Program-made: the position numbers and the translations under genes
Source of the DNA: Aadella sp043822885
GTDB lineage: Bacteria > Omnitrophota > Gorgyraeia > Tantalellales > Tantalellaceae
NCBI GenBank assembly: GCA_043822885.1
Contig: JBDRBI010000034.1
Location: forward strand, 1 to 42,138
Length of the DNA: 42,138 nucleotides
Direction of reading: 5' to 3'
In this document: piece after piece, positions 23,897 to 31,776 of the stretch
Numbering within the stretch: the first letter of the stretch is position 1
Layout: the number at the start of each line of letters is the position of its first letter
The notes under the pieces: generated by a model
What the model was told of the DNA's origin: nothing
The model's database searches: none
Seen by the model: the letters and a program-made list of their open reading frames with translations, nothing else

Positions 23897-26170
23897 ATGG
23901 ATCAAACAAGAAAAAACGAAATAATAGCGGTTATTCTTTTTACGGGAAGTCTCTTTTTGTTCTTGAGCCTTTTTACTTTCAGTGAATCCGATCTCGCTTT
24001 CTATACTTCCAGTTCTAATCATGATCTCCATAATGTTACCGGGGTTGTCGGGGTCTATATCGGAGGCATATTGCGTTTTCTGATAGGACGCGCGGCCTAT
24101 GTTGTACCCATGCTTATCTTTGTCTGGGGTGTGTCTAAACTTATTCAATCTGAAGAAAGAAAACTATATTTTAAATTTTTTGGCGCGTTAGTGCTATGCG
24201 CGGCGGTAAGCGCGAGTTTGAGTATGATGGCAGACGCAAGTCCTAAACTGTCCTTTGCCGGAGGGGGTCTTATGGGGGCAGTTGTATCGGGGTTTTTGCT
24301 GGAATATCTAGGGCGTTTAGGAGCGGTAGTGTTTATTGCGGCCATGATAATACTTTCGGTTCTTGTTGCTACAGAATTTCTCATATTGCCGCTGTGTTCC
24401 GTGATTTTCGCATCGATCCGAGGCGCGTTCGAACGCATAAGATCGTTCGTCTCCCAAAATATATTTACCGAAAGGGAAGAGAGTAGAACCGCCCGAGTAG
24501 GTCTAGGAGAGACAAAGAAAGATATCGCCAAAAAGATCGAAAAGATAAAAAAACAGGTCGAAGCGGTGCGTAATACATCATTTGCCTCAAGGGTCGGTCC
24601 GGCACAAAAAAAAGAGATTTTTTCTGAGAGTACGAACGGACCCAAGATCGTTGTTCCTGAAAGATCAAAAAGATCGGCAGATAGGTATTCCTCTCGCAAT
24701 GCCTCAACTTCAGTTTTTCCCGACGGAGAAGGGTCGGAGAAAAACTACCGACTCCCGAATCTGGATCTTTTAACAAAGCCTTCATCAGTAGATTCCAAAG
24801 AAAAAGAGGAGTTATTACGTCAAAAGGCTACTATGCTTGAGAACACCCTTATGGAATTTGGGGTGGAGGCGTCAGTGGTAAAAATAAACCGCGGACCCGT
24901 TATAACTATGTATGAGCTGGAACCCGCGGTAGGCACAAAAGTGAACAAGATAACTTCACTAAGTGATAATATCTCTCTTTCTATGAAATCCGCTAATATA
25001 CGCATAGTTGCTCCTCTTCCGGGGAGAGGAACTATAGGGGTAGAGATACCTAATACGAAAATCGAAAAAGTGCTTTTGAGAGATATTCTGGAAACGGCGG
25101 AATATGAGGAAGAAAAATCTCCTTTAAAGCTGGCTTTAGGAAAGGATATTTCCGGGAAGACCATAGTTACGGACTTAGCAAAAATGCCGCATCTTCTTAT
25201 AGCCGGCGCTACGGGATCGGGAAAAACAGTATGCATAAACGCGGTAATAAGCAGTATATTGTTCAATGCTTCTCCCGATGAAGTAAGGTTCCTTATGATA
25301 GATCCTAAAAGGGTGGAACTTATGATGTTCGAAGGAATACCGCATCTGGTATCTCCCATAGTTACTAATCCGAAAAAAGCGGCGGTAGCTCTGAATTGGG
25401 TGGTCGGAGAGATGGAAAGACGATACCTTGTATTTGCCGAAAAGGGTGTAAGGAATATCGGGCTCTATAAAGAGAAAATGAAAGAAGGGGAGGAGAACCT
25501 TCCGTACATAATCGTCATAGTAGATGAACTGGCAGATCTAATGACGGTAGGGCAGCAGGATGTCGAGACGGCGATCATGAGAATAGCCCAGCTTTCCAGG
25601 GCCGCCGGTATTCATATGATACTTGCTACACAAAGACCTTCGGTAAATGTTATTACGGGCGTTATTAAGGCCAACTTTCCGGCCCGAATATCTTTTAAGG
25701 TAACTTCAAAAGTAGATTCCAGGACTGTTCTGGATGCTAACGGAGCCGAGAAGCTTTTGGGGCGAGGCGATATGCTTTTGATGGAACCGGGAAATTCTTC
25801 TCTTGTACGCGGACAATGCAGCCTGGTAGAGGATAACGAGATAAAGAATATCGTAAAATTCATAAAAGAACAATCAGGACCGCAATATCTTACGGATATT
25901 ACGGAAAAACAGGAAAATAAAACTTCAGGTGTAGAACAGGAAAAAGACGACCTGTATAGACAAGCCGTTGATATAGTAATAGGGACCCAGCAGGCTTCTG
26001 TTTCGATGGTCCAGAGGAAGCTCAGGGTGGGATATACCCGTGCGGCAAGAATGATAGACATGATGGAGGAAGAAGGTCTGGTGGGCCCTTATAACGGATC
26101 TAAACCGAGAGATATCCTTGTTGAGGGATCCGGATATAGCGAAGAAACAAAGGAAGAAGAAGCAGAATGA
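23897..26170 (+). CDS. ftsK: FtsK/SpoIIIE DNA translocase
   Basis: This 757-residue protein has an N-terminal membrane domain with about four helices (residues 10-180). A short charged linker follows (around KKIEKIKKQVEAVRN), then the RecA-like motor with Walker A GATGSGKT (K443) and Walker B IVIVDELADLM. The C-terminal gamma winged-helix domain (residues about 690-745: QASVSMVQRKLRVGYTRAAR, EGLVGPYNGSKPRDIL) recognises KOPS-like polar motifs. It pumps chromosome ends through the closing septum and activates XerCD at dif. The linker is much shorter than in Escherichia coli. It overlaps the next gene by 4 bases. Confidence 0.96.
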   Translation: MDQTRKNEIIAVILFTGSLFLFLSLFTFSESDLAFYTSSSNHDLHNVTGVVGVYIGGILRFLIGRAAYVVPMLIFVWGVSKLIQSEERKLYFKFFGALVLCAAVSASLSMMADASPKLSFAGGGLMGAVVSGFLLEYLGRLGAVVFIAAMIILSVLVATEFLILPLCSVIFASIRGAFERIRSFVSQNIFTEREESRTARVGLGETKKDIAKKIEKIKKQVEAVRNTSFASRVGPAQKKEIFSESTNGPKIVVPERSKRSADRYSSRNASTSVFPDGEGSEKNYRLPNLDLLTKPSSVDSKEKEELLRQKATMLENTLMEFGVEASVVKINRGPVITMYELEPAVGTKVNKITSLSDNISLSMKSANIRIVAPLPGRGTIGVEIPNTKIEKVLLRDILETAEYEEEKSPLKLALGKDISGKTIVTDLAKMPHLLIAGATGSGKTVCINAVISSILFNASPDEVRFLMIDPKRVELMMFEGIPHLVSPIVTNPKKAAVALNWVVGEMERRYLVFAEKGVRNIGLYKEKMKEGEENLPYIIVIVDELADLMTVGQQDVETAIMRIAQLSRAAGIHMILATQRPSVNVITGVIKANFPARISFKVTSKVDSRTVLDANGAEKLLGRGDMLLMEPGNSSLVRGQCSLVEDNEIKNIVKFIKEQSGPQYLTDITEKQENKTSGVEQEKDDLYRQAVDIVIGTQQASVSMVQRKLRVGYTRAARMIDMMEEEGLVGPYNGSKPRDILVEGSGYSEETKEEEAE

Positions 26171-27042
26171 GCACTCCAAAAGAAATAGGAAAGCTTTTTT
26201 GTGAAGCCCGGGAAAAAGAGGGCATGACTTTAGCGGAAGCCGGAACAAAGAGCCGTATTCATCTTAGGGTCATCAAAGATATTGAAACGGGGATATTCGA
26301 TAGGATAGGCAGGCCGTATCTCAAAAGCTTCATGAAAAAATATGCCGATTTTCTCGGCATGGATGTCGAAGAGATATTAAGAAGATATGAGATGGCTTCT
26401 TCGAATGTGCCGGCAAAAGAATTTACTTTGAACGTAGAAGAAAAGGAAAAAAAAGAAGAAGAGATATTTTTCTATGTGAAAAAAAATATCAAAAAAAATG
26501 CCGGGCTGGTGCTCTTTGCGGGACTGATGATACTGATATTTATTCTGATGGGCTTATCCAGAGGGGGGAGAGAAGAGGCGAAAGTCAAAAGTCAAAAGTC
26601 TAAAGTCAAAAGTCTAAAGTCTGATAGGGCTGAAGACAAGAAAAATAATCCGAAAGACAAAAGCAAAAAGCAAGAAGCAGAAGGCCAAGAGACAAAGGCT
26701 AAAAGTGAAGCGCAAATAGAAAAAATAAAAGAGAAAGGAACAGAAGAAAAAATAGCAACATCTAAAGCGGCTCTTACTTTGACCTTGGCGGCCCGTGATA
26801 AAGCATGGATACATGTTACGGAGGGAGAAAAACTTCTGTTTTCCGGGATACTTGAAAAGGGAACTTCCAAGACATGGGAGTCAGAGGGACGCATAGATGT
26901 ATGGACGGGAAAAGCCGAGATGCTCGATTTTACGGTTAATGATAAGGATATGGGAAAAATAGCTTCCGGTGTTGTTAAAAACATCAAAGTCTCCCCTGAA
27001 GGTGTAAAGGTCGGAAAAACATGGGCCGCCCGCATTGACTAA
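26167..27042 (+). CDS. RodZ-like cytoskeletal protein (HTH_25, transmembrane, DUF4115)
   Basis: This 291-residue protein has an N-terminal HTH of RodZ type (LFCEAREKEGMTLAEAGTKS, residues 8-75) and a membrane helix at about 115-136 (AGLVLFAGLMILIFILMGLS). A low-complexity Lys-rich linker spans about 138-198, and the C-terminal DUF4115-like beta domain runs through AARDKAWIHVTEGEKLLFSG and EGRIDVWTGKAEMLDFTVND. RodZ anchors MreB and shapes the rod; no mreB is in this window. Bases 26580-26625 of the linker are a tandem AAAGTC(A/T)-type repeat like those in the neighbouring intergenic spaces. It overlaps ftsK by 4 bases. Confidence 0.85.
   Translation: MSTPKEIGKLFCEAREKEGMTLAEAGTKSRIHLRVIKDIETGIFDRIGRPYLKSFMKKYADFLGMDVEEILRRYEMASSNVPAKEFTLNVEEKEKKEEEIFFYVKKNIKKNAGLVLFAGLMILIFILMGLSRGGREEAKVKSQKSKVKSLKSDRAEDKKNNPKDKSKKQEAEGQETKAKSEAQIEKIKEKGTEEKIATSKAALTLTLAARDKAWIHVTEGEKLLFSGILEKGTSKTWESEGRIDVWTGKAEMLDFTVNDKDMGKIASGVVKNIKVSPEGVKVGKTWAARID
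26580..26625. repeat. In-frame AAAGTC-type tandem repeat within the rodZ-like gene
   Basis: About six copies of AAAGTC separated by A or TA encode the repetitive Lys-Ser-Gln/Leu linker (KVKSQKSKVKSLKS). The period is 7-8 bases, not a multiple of 3, so residues rotate. The same type of unit occurs in the TTAGACT tract at 12682 and in the AGAGTCA modules of the gaps. Confidence 0.75.
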
Positions 27043-27052
27043 ACCATATCGC

Positions 27053-28384
27053 ATGAAGAACATTTACCTGATAAGCTTAGGATGTCCTCGTAATCTGTTA
27101 GACAGCGAGGTCCTGATAGGTCTCCTTAAAAAAAGCGGATTTAATTTAGTGGAAACCGCCGAAGAAGCCGACGCGGCAATTGTGAATACCTGCGGTTTTA
27201 TAGAAGAGGCAAAAAAGGAATCCATAGACATCATTCTTCGTCTTGCGGAACTTAAGAGAACGGGTCAAATAAAAAGACTTGTAGTTTCGGGATGTTTAAG
27301 TCAACGTTATCCCGGAGACCTTACCAATGAGATAAGGGAGATAGACGGCATATTCGGTTCTTCAGATTTCGTAAAAATTCCGGAACTTATGAAGAAATTA
27401 ACGGGTGAAGGACAAACGAAAGAAGTTTCCGAAAAGCCCGGATTTTTGTATGATCACACTCACGATAGAACGCTTTTGACCCTTTCTCACTATGCCTATG
27501 TAAAAATACAAGAGGGATGTTCCAATAGATGCACATATTGTGTTATCCCCGATATCAGGGGGCCGCGGCGAAGCAGAAAGATCGGATCGGTCATGAAAGA
27601 GATAGAAATACTTAACAAAAAGTATGACATCAAAGAGGCGGTGATAATCGGACAGGATATAACCTCTTTTGGCCTGGATAGATTTGAGGAAAATGAATTG
27701 GCTCTTCTCCTTGAAAAGATCAGCCCTATGATGAAAGATAAATGGATACGTCTTTTGTACACACATCCCGAAAAATTCACGGATGAATTGATAGAAAAGA
27801 TAGCCCACACAGAAAATATCTGCAAATACATAGATCTTCCTATACAGCATATCAATAACAGGATATTGAACAAAATGAACAGGAAAGTGTCAAAAGATGA
27901 GATAAAAGCCCTGATAAAAAAATTGCGCTCAGAAATAAAAGATATTACACTTCGTACTTCCATTATTGTGGGGTTTCCCGGGGAGACAGAAGAGGAATTT
28001 GATGAATTAATGGATTTTCTTAAGGAGACAAGATTTGACCGTTTAGGAGCTTTTATATACTCCAGAGAAGAAGGAACTCCCGCATATGATTTTGAAGGAC
28101 AGGTCCCGGTAGAAATAAAAGAAAAAAGATTTGATAGGGTTATGCGGCTCCAGCAGGAGATATCGTCGGAAAATAATTTCAATATGATCGGTAAGACGGT
28201 AAAGGTCTTGATAGATGAAAAGTCGGAGGAAGAAGAGGATCGGTTCATAGGGAGATCTCAGATGGACGCTCCTGAAGTGGACGGATCGGTTTTTGTAAAA
28301 GGAAAAGATCTTAAGGTGGGGTCTTTTGTTCAGGTCAGGATAACGGGCGCGATGGAATATGATCTTGTAGGAGAAATAATATGA
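27053..28384 (+). CDS. rimO: Ribosomal protein S12 methylthiotransferase
   Basis: About 443 residues from the ATG at 27053 (an in-frame TTG at 27035 overlaps the rodZ-like stop; neither start has a clear Shine-Dalgarno). It has the N-terminal UPF0004 domain with three cysteines (LISLGCPRNLLDSE, AIVNTCGFIEEAKKES, VSGCLSQRYP) and the radical-SAM motif C156-x3-C160-x2-C163 (EGCSNRCTYCVIP). IPDIRGPRRSRK follows, and a C-terminal TRAM domain ends VQVRITGAMEYDLVGEI. It adds a methylthio group to Asp of S12 using two Fe-S clusters. The PRNL and IRGPRRSR features and the ending favour RimO over MiaB. It overlaps pgsA by 4 bases. Confidence 0.94.
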   Translation: MKNIYLISLGCPRNLLDSEVLIGLLKKSGFNLVETAEEADAAIVNTCGFIEEAKKESIDIILRLAELKRTGQIKRLVVSGCLSQRYPGDLTNEIREIDGIFGSSDFVKIPELMKKLTGEGQTKEVSEKPGFLYDHTHDRTLLTLSHYAYVKIQEGCSNRCTYCVIPDIRGPRRSRKIGSVMKEIEILNKKYDIKEAVIIGQDITSFGLDRFEENELALLLEKISPMMKDKWIRLLYTHPEKFTDELIEKIAHTENICKYIDLPIQHINNRILNKMNRKVSKDEIKALIKKLRSEIKDITLRTSIIVGFPGETEEEFDELMDFLKETRFDRLGAFIYSREEGTPAYDFEGQVPVEIKEKRFDRVMRLQQEISSENNFNMIGKTVKVLIDEKSEEEEDRFIGRSQMDAPEVDGSVFVKGKDLKVGSFVQVRITGAMEYDLVGEII

Positions 28385-28971
28385 ACTTGCCGAATAAGAT
28401 AACGGTAGTAAGAATACTTTTGACATTTATTTTTATGGTATTTTTATTTTTTCCGGGTATCGCGGCTAAATTTACCGCGCTGGTGATATTTATTGTTGCC
28501 GCTTTTAGTGATTATCTGGACGGGTTCATAGCAAAAAAATACAATATCACATCGGATTTCGGGAAAATAATGGATCCTGTGGCGGACAAGATCCTTACGA
28601 TAGCCGCGTTCTTAGCATTTGTCGAGATGAAATTGATCCCGGCATGGATGGTGGTCATCATACTTCTAAGGGAGCTCGTGATAACCGCGATACGTATCGT
28701 GGCCCTTAAAAATAACGATGTTCTTTCCGCGGGAATGGGAGGGAAACATAAGACCGTGTCTCAGATGCTTTCTATACTCGTTATCCTTGTTTTTATCGTA
28801 ATAAGAGAAGCAGGGGTAAAGACCTTCGGTTTTTGGAACGCTTCTTTTGAGTATTGGTACAGACAGCTTATTTTTATCATGATGATCATAACGACTCTTT
28901 TGACCATAATAAGCGGAGTATCGTATCTAGTTGGAAATAAAAAGTATCTATTGAATGGGGGAGGCCGATAG
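28381..28971 (+). CDS. pgsA: CDP-diacylglycerol-glycerol-3-phosphate 3-phosphatidyltransferase
   Basis: This 196-residue membrane protein has the CDP-alcohol phosphotransferase motif: D44, D47-G48, A51, G61, D65 and D69 in SDYLDGFIAKKYN and FGKIMDPVADK. The usual Arg after the Ala is Lys (K52). It makes phosphatidylglycerophosphate from CDP-diacylglycerol and glycerol-3-phosphate at the inner membrane. The start overlaps the rimO stop (ATGA). pgpA, encoding the next enzyme, follows after a 175-base repeat-containing gap. Confidence 0.93.
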   Translation: MNLPNKITVVRILLTFIFMVFLFFPGIAAKFTALVIFIVAAFSDYLDGFIAKKYNITSDFGKIMDPVADKILTIAAFLAFVEMKLIPAWMVVIILLRELVITAIRIVALKNNDVLSAGMGGKHKTVSQMLSILVILVFIVIREAGVKTFGFWNASFEYWYRQLIFIMMIITTLLTIISGVSYLVGNKKYLLNGGGR

Positions 28972-28975
28972 CTAG

Positions 28976-29124
28976 GTCACCTAGTCACCGGTTGATAGAA
29001 GGTAGAGGATAGAAGGTAGAAAAAGTCACCTGGTCACCAGTTGGATAAAAAAATGAAGGTAGAGGCGAGAGCGAAGGTGTGATAAAAGTATCTACCTTCT
29101 ACCTTCTATCTTCTAACTTCTCGA
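28976..29124. repeat. GTCACC composite element 3 between pgsA and pgpA
   Basis: Two GTCACC clusters (28976-28990 and 29027-29042) are each followed by purine-rich GATAGAAGGTAGAGGATAGA-type modules. On the right, TATCTACCTTCTACCTTCTA and TCTTCTAACTTCTCG (29090-29123) are complementary to these modules, giving a potential hairpin inside what would otherwise be a pgsA-pgpA unit. Confidence 0.7.
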
Positions 29125-29146
29125 CAGTGCTTTAAGAGACAATACT

Positions 29147-29599
29147 ATGCGCAATAAAATTTACAGACTGATCGCTACAGTTTTCGGTATCGGGTATTCT
29201 CCGGTCGCTCCCGGAACTATGGGGAGCTTAGCGGGACTCGGACTATGTTTGCTATTGCATAAATATACAGCTTTATACATTTTGGTCTTTCTTGCTTTAT
29301 TCGCGAGCGGGGTAATAGTATCAAAAAGAATAGAAAAAGAAGCAGGGGAAAAAGATCCGTCCTTCATAGTTATAGACGAATTTGCCTGTATTCTTATAGC
29401 GTTTCTTTTTGTTCCGATCAGACCGATGATCCTGATAACAGGTTTTGCGATATACCGCTTTATTGACATATCAAAAATATTTCCTCTCAAAAGATTGGAA
29501 CGCCTCTCCGGAGGCTGGGCGGTAATGCTGGATGATCTGGCGGCAGGCATATACACTAACCTCGCGCTGCAAGTTCTTATCTCGCTTAGGGTATTGTAG
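29147..29599 (+). CDS. pgpA: Phosphatidylglycerophosphatase A
   Basis: This 150-residue, multi-helix membrane protein fits PgpA: GIGYSPVAPGTMGSLAGLG at residues 15-33, KDPSFIVIDEFACILIAF with the DE pair, and the end LSGGWAVMLDDLAAGIYTNL with the DD motif. It dephosphorylates phosphatidylglycerophosphate to phosphatidylglycerol, the step after PgsA. It lacks an obvious strong ribosome site and probably depends on read-through from pgsA or on a promoter in the repeat gap. Confidence 0.94.
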   Translation: MRNKIYRLIATVFGIGYSPVAPGTMGSLAGLGLCLLLHKYTALYILVFLALFASGVIVSKRIEKEAGEKDPSFIVIDEFACILIAFLFVPIRPMILITGFAIYRFIDISKIFPLKRLERLSGGWAVMLDDLAAGIYTNLALQVLISLRVL

Positions 29600-29629
29600 A
29601 AGATAGAAGCGAGAAAAAAAGGGTAGGAA

Positions 29630-30108
29630 AAGTCACCCCCTCGACTTCGCTCGGGACAGGCAGGTCACCTAGTCACCAAGTCACCAGTAGATTGACTGAT
29701 GCGAGGAATAAGAGTCAGAGAGTCAATCCCTCGGCTTCGCTCCCCTCGACTTCGCTCGGGACAGGCGGGACAAGAGAGTCATAGAGTCAGGTTGGACCGA
29801 TGCGGGAGTCGAGTCAAAGGGTCAGTGGCAAAATATTGACTCTAGAGAGCGAAGCGAACGATGACTCTAATGAGCAAAGCGAATGATGACTGCCTGCCCC
29901 AGCCATATGTCCCAAAAGAAGGCAGCCGGGGGGTGACTCTTAAAGGGCGGTTCGCGAACCGCCCCTACATTTTCTATTTTCTACCCTCTATCTTCTACCT
30001 TCTTTTACTGGTGACTAGGTGACCTGGTGACTGGTGACTCATTTCTATCCTCTAGCATTCACTTCAATTTCCTAGGCCCTATCAACTGGTGACTGGTGAC
30101 TGGTGACT
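29630..30108. repeat. GTCACC composite element 4 (gap 29600-30286)
   Basis: This is the largest repeat-filled gap. The left GTCACC clusters lie at 29630-29690. Next come two copies of a CCCCTCGACTTCGCTCGGGA module (about 29636-29660 and 29737-29766), AGAGTCA units, and the segment 29824-29870 (inverse of 9643-9690). After these come the 45-base module 29888-29936 (inverse of 8149-8193) and a GGGCGGTTCGCGAACCGCCC palindrome (29946-29965). The right GGTGAC clusters lie at 30007-30039 and 30084-30108. No gene is seen before the micro-ORF at 30287. Confidence 0.75.
29946..29965. other. Perfect 20-bp palindrome
   Basis: GGGCGGTTCGCGAACCGCCC is a perfect inverted repeat within the composite repeat element, followed by CTACATTTTCTATTTTC. 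It could form a strong stem. It is not followed by a continuous T-run, so a terminator call is weak. Confidence 0.6.
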
Positions 30109-30164
30109 ATCTTCTCGCATCTATCTTCTGTTCCCCTAACAAAAGCGTACCTATATCTGTAAAT

Positions 30165-30192
30165 TTGACTTAGATAAATATTTCATTATACT
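30165..30192 (+). promoter_or_regulatory. Promoter for the signalling cassette
   Basis: TTGACT at 30165-30170 and TATACT at 30187-30192 are separated by 16 bases. The sequence TAGATAAATAT occurs in the spacer (30171-30181) and again downstream (30224-30234), a 53-base direct spacing that might be a pair of regulator sites. The promoter precedes the micro-ORF, the HTH gene and the kinase gene. Confidence 0.6.
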
Positions 30193-30286
30193 CTTCCTAA
30201 CGGGCGTATTTCACAAAGATACATAGATAAATATCAAAAGACAGCATTTTGTAACAAGAAACAACAAAGAATGCGGAGGTTTTTGA

Positions 30287-30376
30287 ATGGTTTTATATCT
30301 ATTGGAAATGTTTAGGAACGTTATTGAACATATGAGTCCATTTTATTCCATGCTGAGAGAAGAGAAAAGAGATTAA
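30287..30376 (+). CDS. Possible 29-residue micro-protein
   Basis: An ATG at 30287 follows GGAGG (30275-30279) by 7 bases, the best ribosome site in this part of the window, and opens a 29-codon frame ending TAA at 30376. The product is amphipathic, with hydrophobic residues at the start (MVLYLLEMF) and a charged end (LREEKRD). It lies between the promoter at 30165 and the HTH gene, 30 bases before the latter. It could be a small signalling peptide or a leader peptide controlling the cassette. No homology is claimed. Confidence 0.4.
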   Translation: MVLYLLEMFRNVIEHMSPFYSMLREEKRD

Positions 30377-30406
30377 GTATACCGATCTATAACAACGGGA
30401 GTTGAA

Positions 30407-30592
30407 ATGGCTAGCGGGGTAATGACAGTAGAAGAAGTAGCTGATTATTTAAAGATGAAAGTGGTAACGATATACAAGCACGCCCAAGAAGGGAAAATAC
30501 CGGCTTTCAAAGTAGGTTCAAAATGGCGTTTCAAGAAAGATACGATCGAGAGGTGGATCGAAAAACAGGAAAATGGGCATATGTGCGGATAA
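30407..30592 (+). CDS. MerR/excisionase-type helix-turn-helix protein (BldC-like)
   Basis: This 61-residue protein is a single winged HTH of the excisionase/HTH_17 family: MTVEEVADYLKMKVVTIYKH, then AQEGKIPAFKVGSKWRFKKD, then TIERWIEK. Such stand-alone domains bind DNA cooperatively (BldC) or act as accessory subunits. No integrase is nearby, so a phage excisionase role is less likely than regulation. It is followed 15 bases later by a histidine kinase gene, so it may be the DNA-binding output of that cassette, which otherwise has none. Confidence 0.85.
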   Translation: MASGVMTVEEVADYLKMKVVTIYKHAQEGKIPAFKVGSKWRFKKDTIERWIEKQENGHMCG

Positions 30593-30607
30593 AACGGAGT
30601 GGTGTTT

Positions 30608-31339
30608 ATGTTTAAAGATGAAGTAAAAGATTTTCAGAAAGATAAGATAGATATAATAAGCGCGCTTGCGATAGGAGTGAATCACGATATATGTAATCCT
30701 CTTGGTATCGCTAGAGGGCAATGCGAGATGTTTTTGCTTAATCTCGAGGATGGTGTGTATGAAAGTAAGACCGAGAAAGAGTTGCTTGAAAAAGCTGCGG
30801 ACATAATGAATAAAGTTATACGCGAGACAGATAGAGTAACCGTGATAACCAGAAGACTTGCGTCTTTTGCCAGATGTCTTAAAAGTGAAAAGACTGAAGA
30901 TATCGAAATAAAAAAAGAAATGGAAGAGATCATCTCCCGTGTCAGAGAGGAAGAAGATTTTAAAGAGAGAGAGATCAGGCTTGAGATCAAAGATGATACA
31001 TTGCATGTGTCGGCGGACGGGTGTCAGATACGCGAAGTGCTTTGCAATGTTATACAAAATGCCGCGGAAGCCGCGGGGGATAAAGGCAAGGTAGAAATAC
31101 AGGCAAAAAAAACAGATGATGGAGTGTCTGTCGAGGTAAAAGATAATGGTCCCGGTATAAATGAAAAAGACGCGGAAAAAATATTTGATCCTTTCTTTAC
31201 TACGAAAAAGGCGGCAAACGGAGCGGGATTGGGGCTTTTCATAGCGAAGCAGATCATGGAAAAGAACAAAGATACAATGCAGGTTAAAAGTAATATAGGA
31301 GAAGGTACGGTCTTTACGTTAAGATTTTCCGACAAGTGA
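30608..31339 (+). CDS. Soluble histidine kinase without a sensor domain
   Basis: About 243 residues from the ATG at 30608 (GGAG at 30596-30599, spacing 8; two GTG codons lie upstream). It has a HisKA dimerisation helix with H26 in GVNHDICNPLG, where NP follows as in NtrB-type boxes. It then has a full HATPase: N box NVIQNAAEA, G1 DNGPGI, F box FDPFFTTK and G2 GAGLGLFIAKQIM. There is no transmembrane segment and almost nothing before the H box, so its input must come from a partner. The receiver protein is encoded 62 bases downstream, and the two are probably cognate. Confidence 0.9.
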   Translation: MFKDEVKDFQKDKIDIISALAIGVNHDICNPLGIARGQCEMFLLNLEDGVYESKTEKELLEKAADIMNKVIRETDRVTVITRRLASFARCLKSEKTEDIEIKKEMEEIISRVREEEDFKEREIRLEIKDDTLHVSADGCQIREVLCNVIQNAAEAAGDKGKVEIQAKKTDDGVSVEVKDNGPGINEKDAEKIFDPFFTTKKAANGAGLGLFIAKQIMEKNKDTMQVKSNIGEGTVFTLRFSDK

Positions 31340-31401
31340 GTTCGGGTTGAAGCAATTAAACAGGCAAAAAATAAAGTCACTGTAAGGAAAGGCAGGGAGA
31401 G

Positions 31402-31770
31402 ATGCTGAAACTTTTGGTCGTCGACGATGAAAGAGACATCTGTGATTTTGTAAAAAATTTTTTCAAAGAACGCGATTTTGATGTGTTAATGGCTTATAAT
31501 GGAAAAGAGGCGCTTGAAATAATCGAAAGAGAGAAGCCCGATATTATACTCTTAGACATGAAAATGCCCACAATGAACGGGTTCGAGACCCTTAAGAAGC
31601 TCAAAGGAAAAGGGATCAAGGTCATAATGGTCACAGCTATAGAGGACGAAGAAAAAGCCAAGGAAGCGAAGCTGGCGGGTGCGATAGAATATATAACCAA
31701 GCCCTTGATGCTGGAGCAGCTCGAAAGAACGGTGTTTATCGTTGCCGAGCAGATCAAAATGGAAGGATAA
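31402..31770 (+). CDS. Stand-alone response regulator receiver
   Basis: This 122-residue protein is one receiver domain with the acidic pair D8-D9, the phospho-acceptor D52 in IILLDMKMPTMNG, T in VIMVTAIEDEE and the lysine in EYITKPL. There is no output domain, as in CheY or Spo0F. GGGAG at about 31396 supports the start. It lies between the kinase and the GAF/HD-GYP gene with a 6-base gap to the latter. The phosphate signal may therefore be passed by protein contact to the HD-GYP protein or to the HTH protein. Confidence 0.93.
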   Translation: MLKLLVVDDERDICDFVKNFFKERDFDVLMAYNGKEALEIIEREKPDIILLDMKMPTMNGFETLKKLKGKGIKVIMVTAIEDEEKAKEAKLAGAIEYITKPLMLEQLERTVFIVAEQIKMEG

Positions 31771-31776
31771 AAGTAT

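Noticed and set aside
24145..24699. 184-codon minus-strand frame opposite ftsK
   Set aside because: It covers the ftsK membrane domain and linker in reverse; no ribosome site or family pattern.
27496..28248. 250-codon minus-strand frame opposite rimO
   Set aside because: A shadow of rimO with typical Ser/Ile/Phe bias and no motif.
30407..30592. Phage excisionase marking an integrated element
   Set aside because: No integrase, attachment repeats or phage genes nearby; the neighbours are signalling genes, so a BldC-like regulator is likelier.
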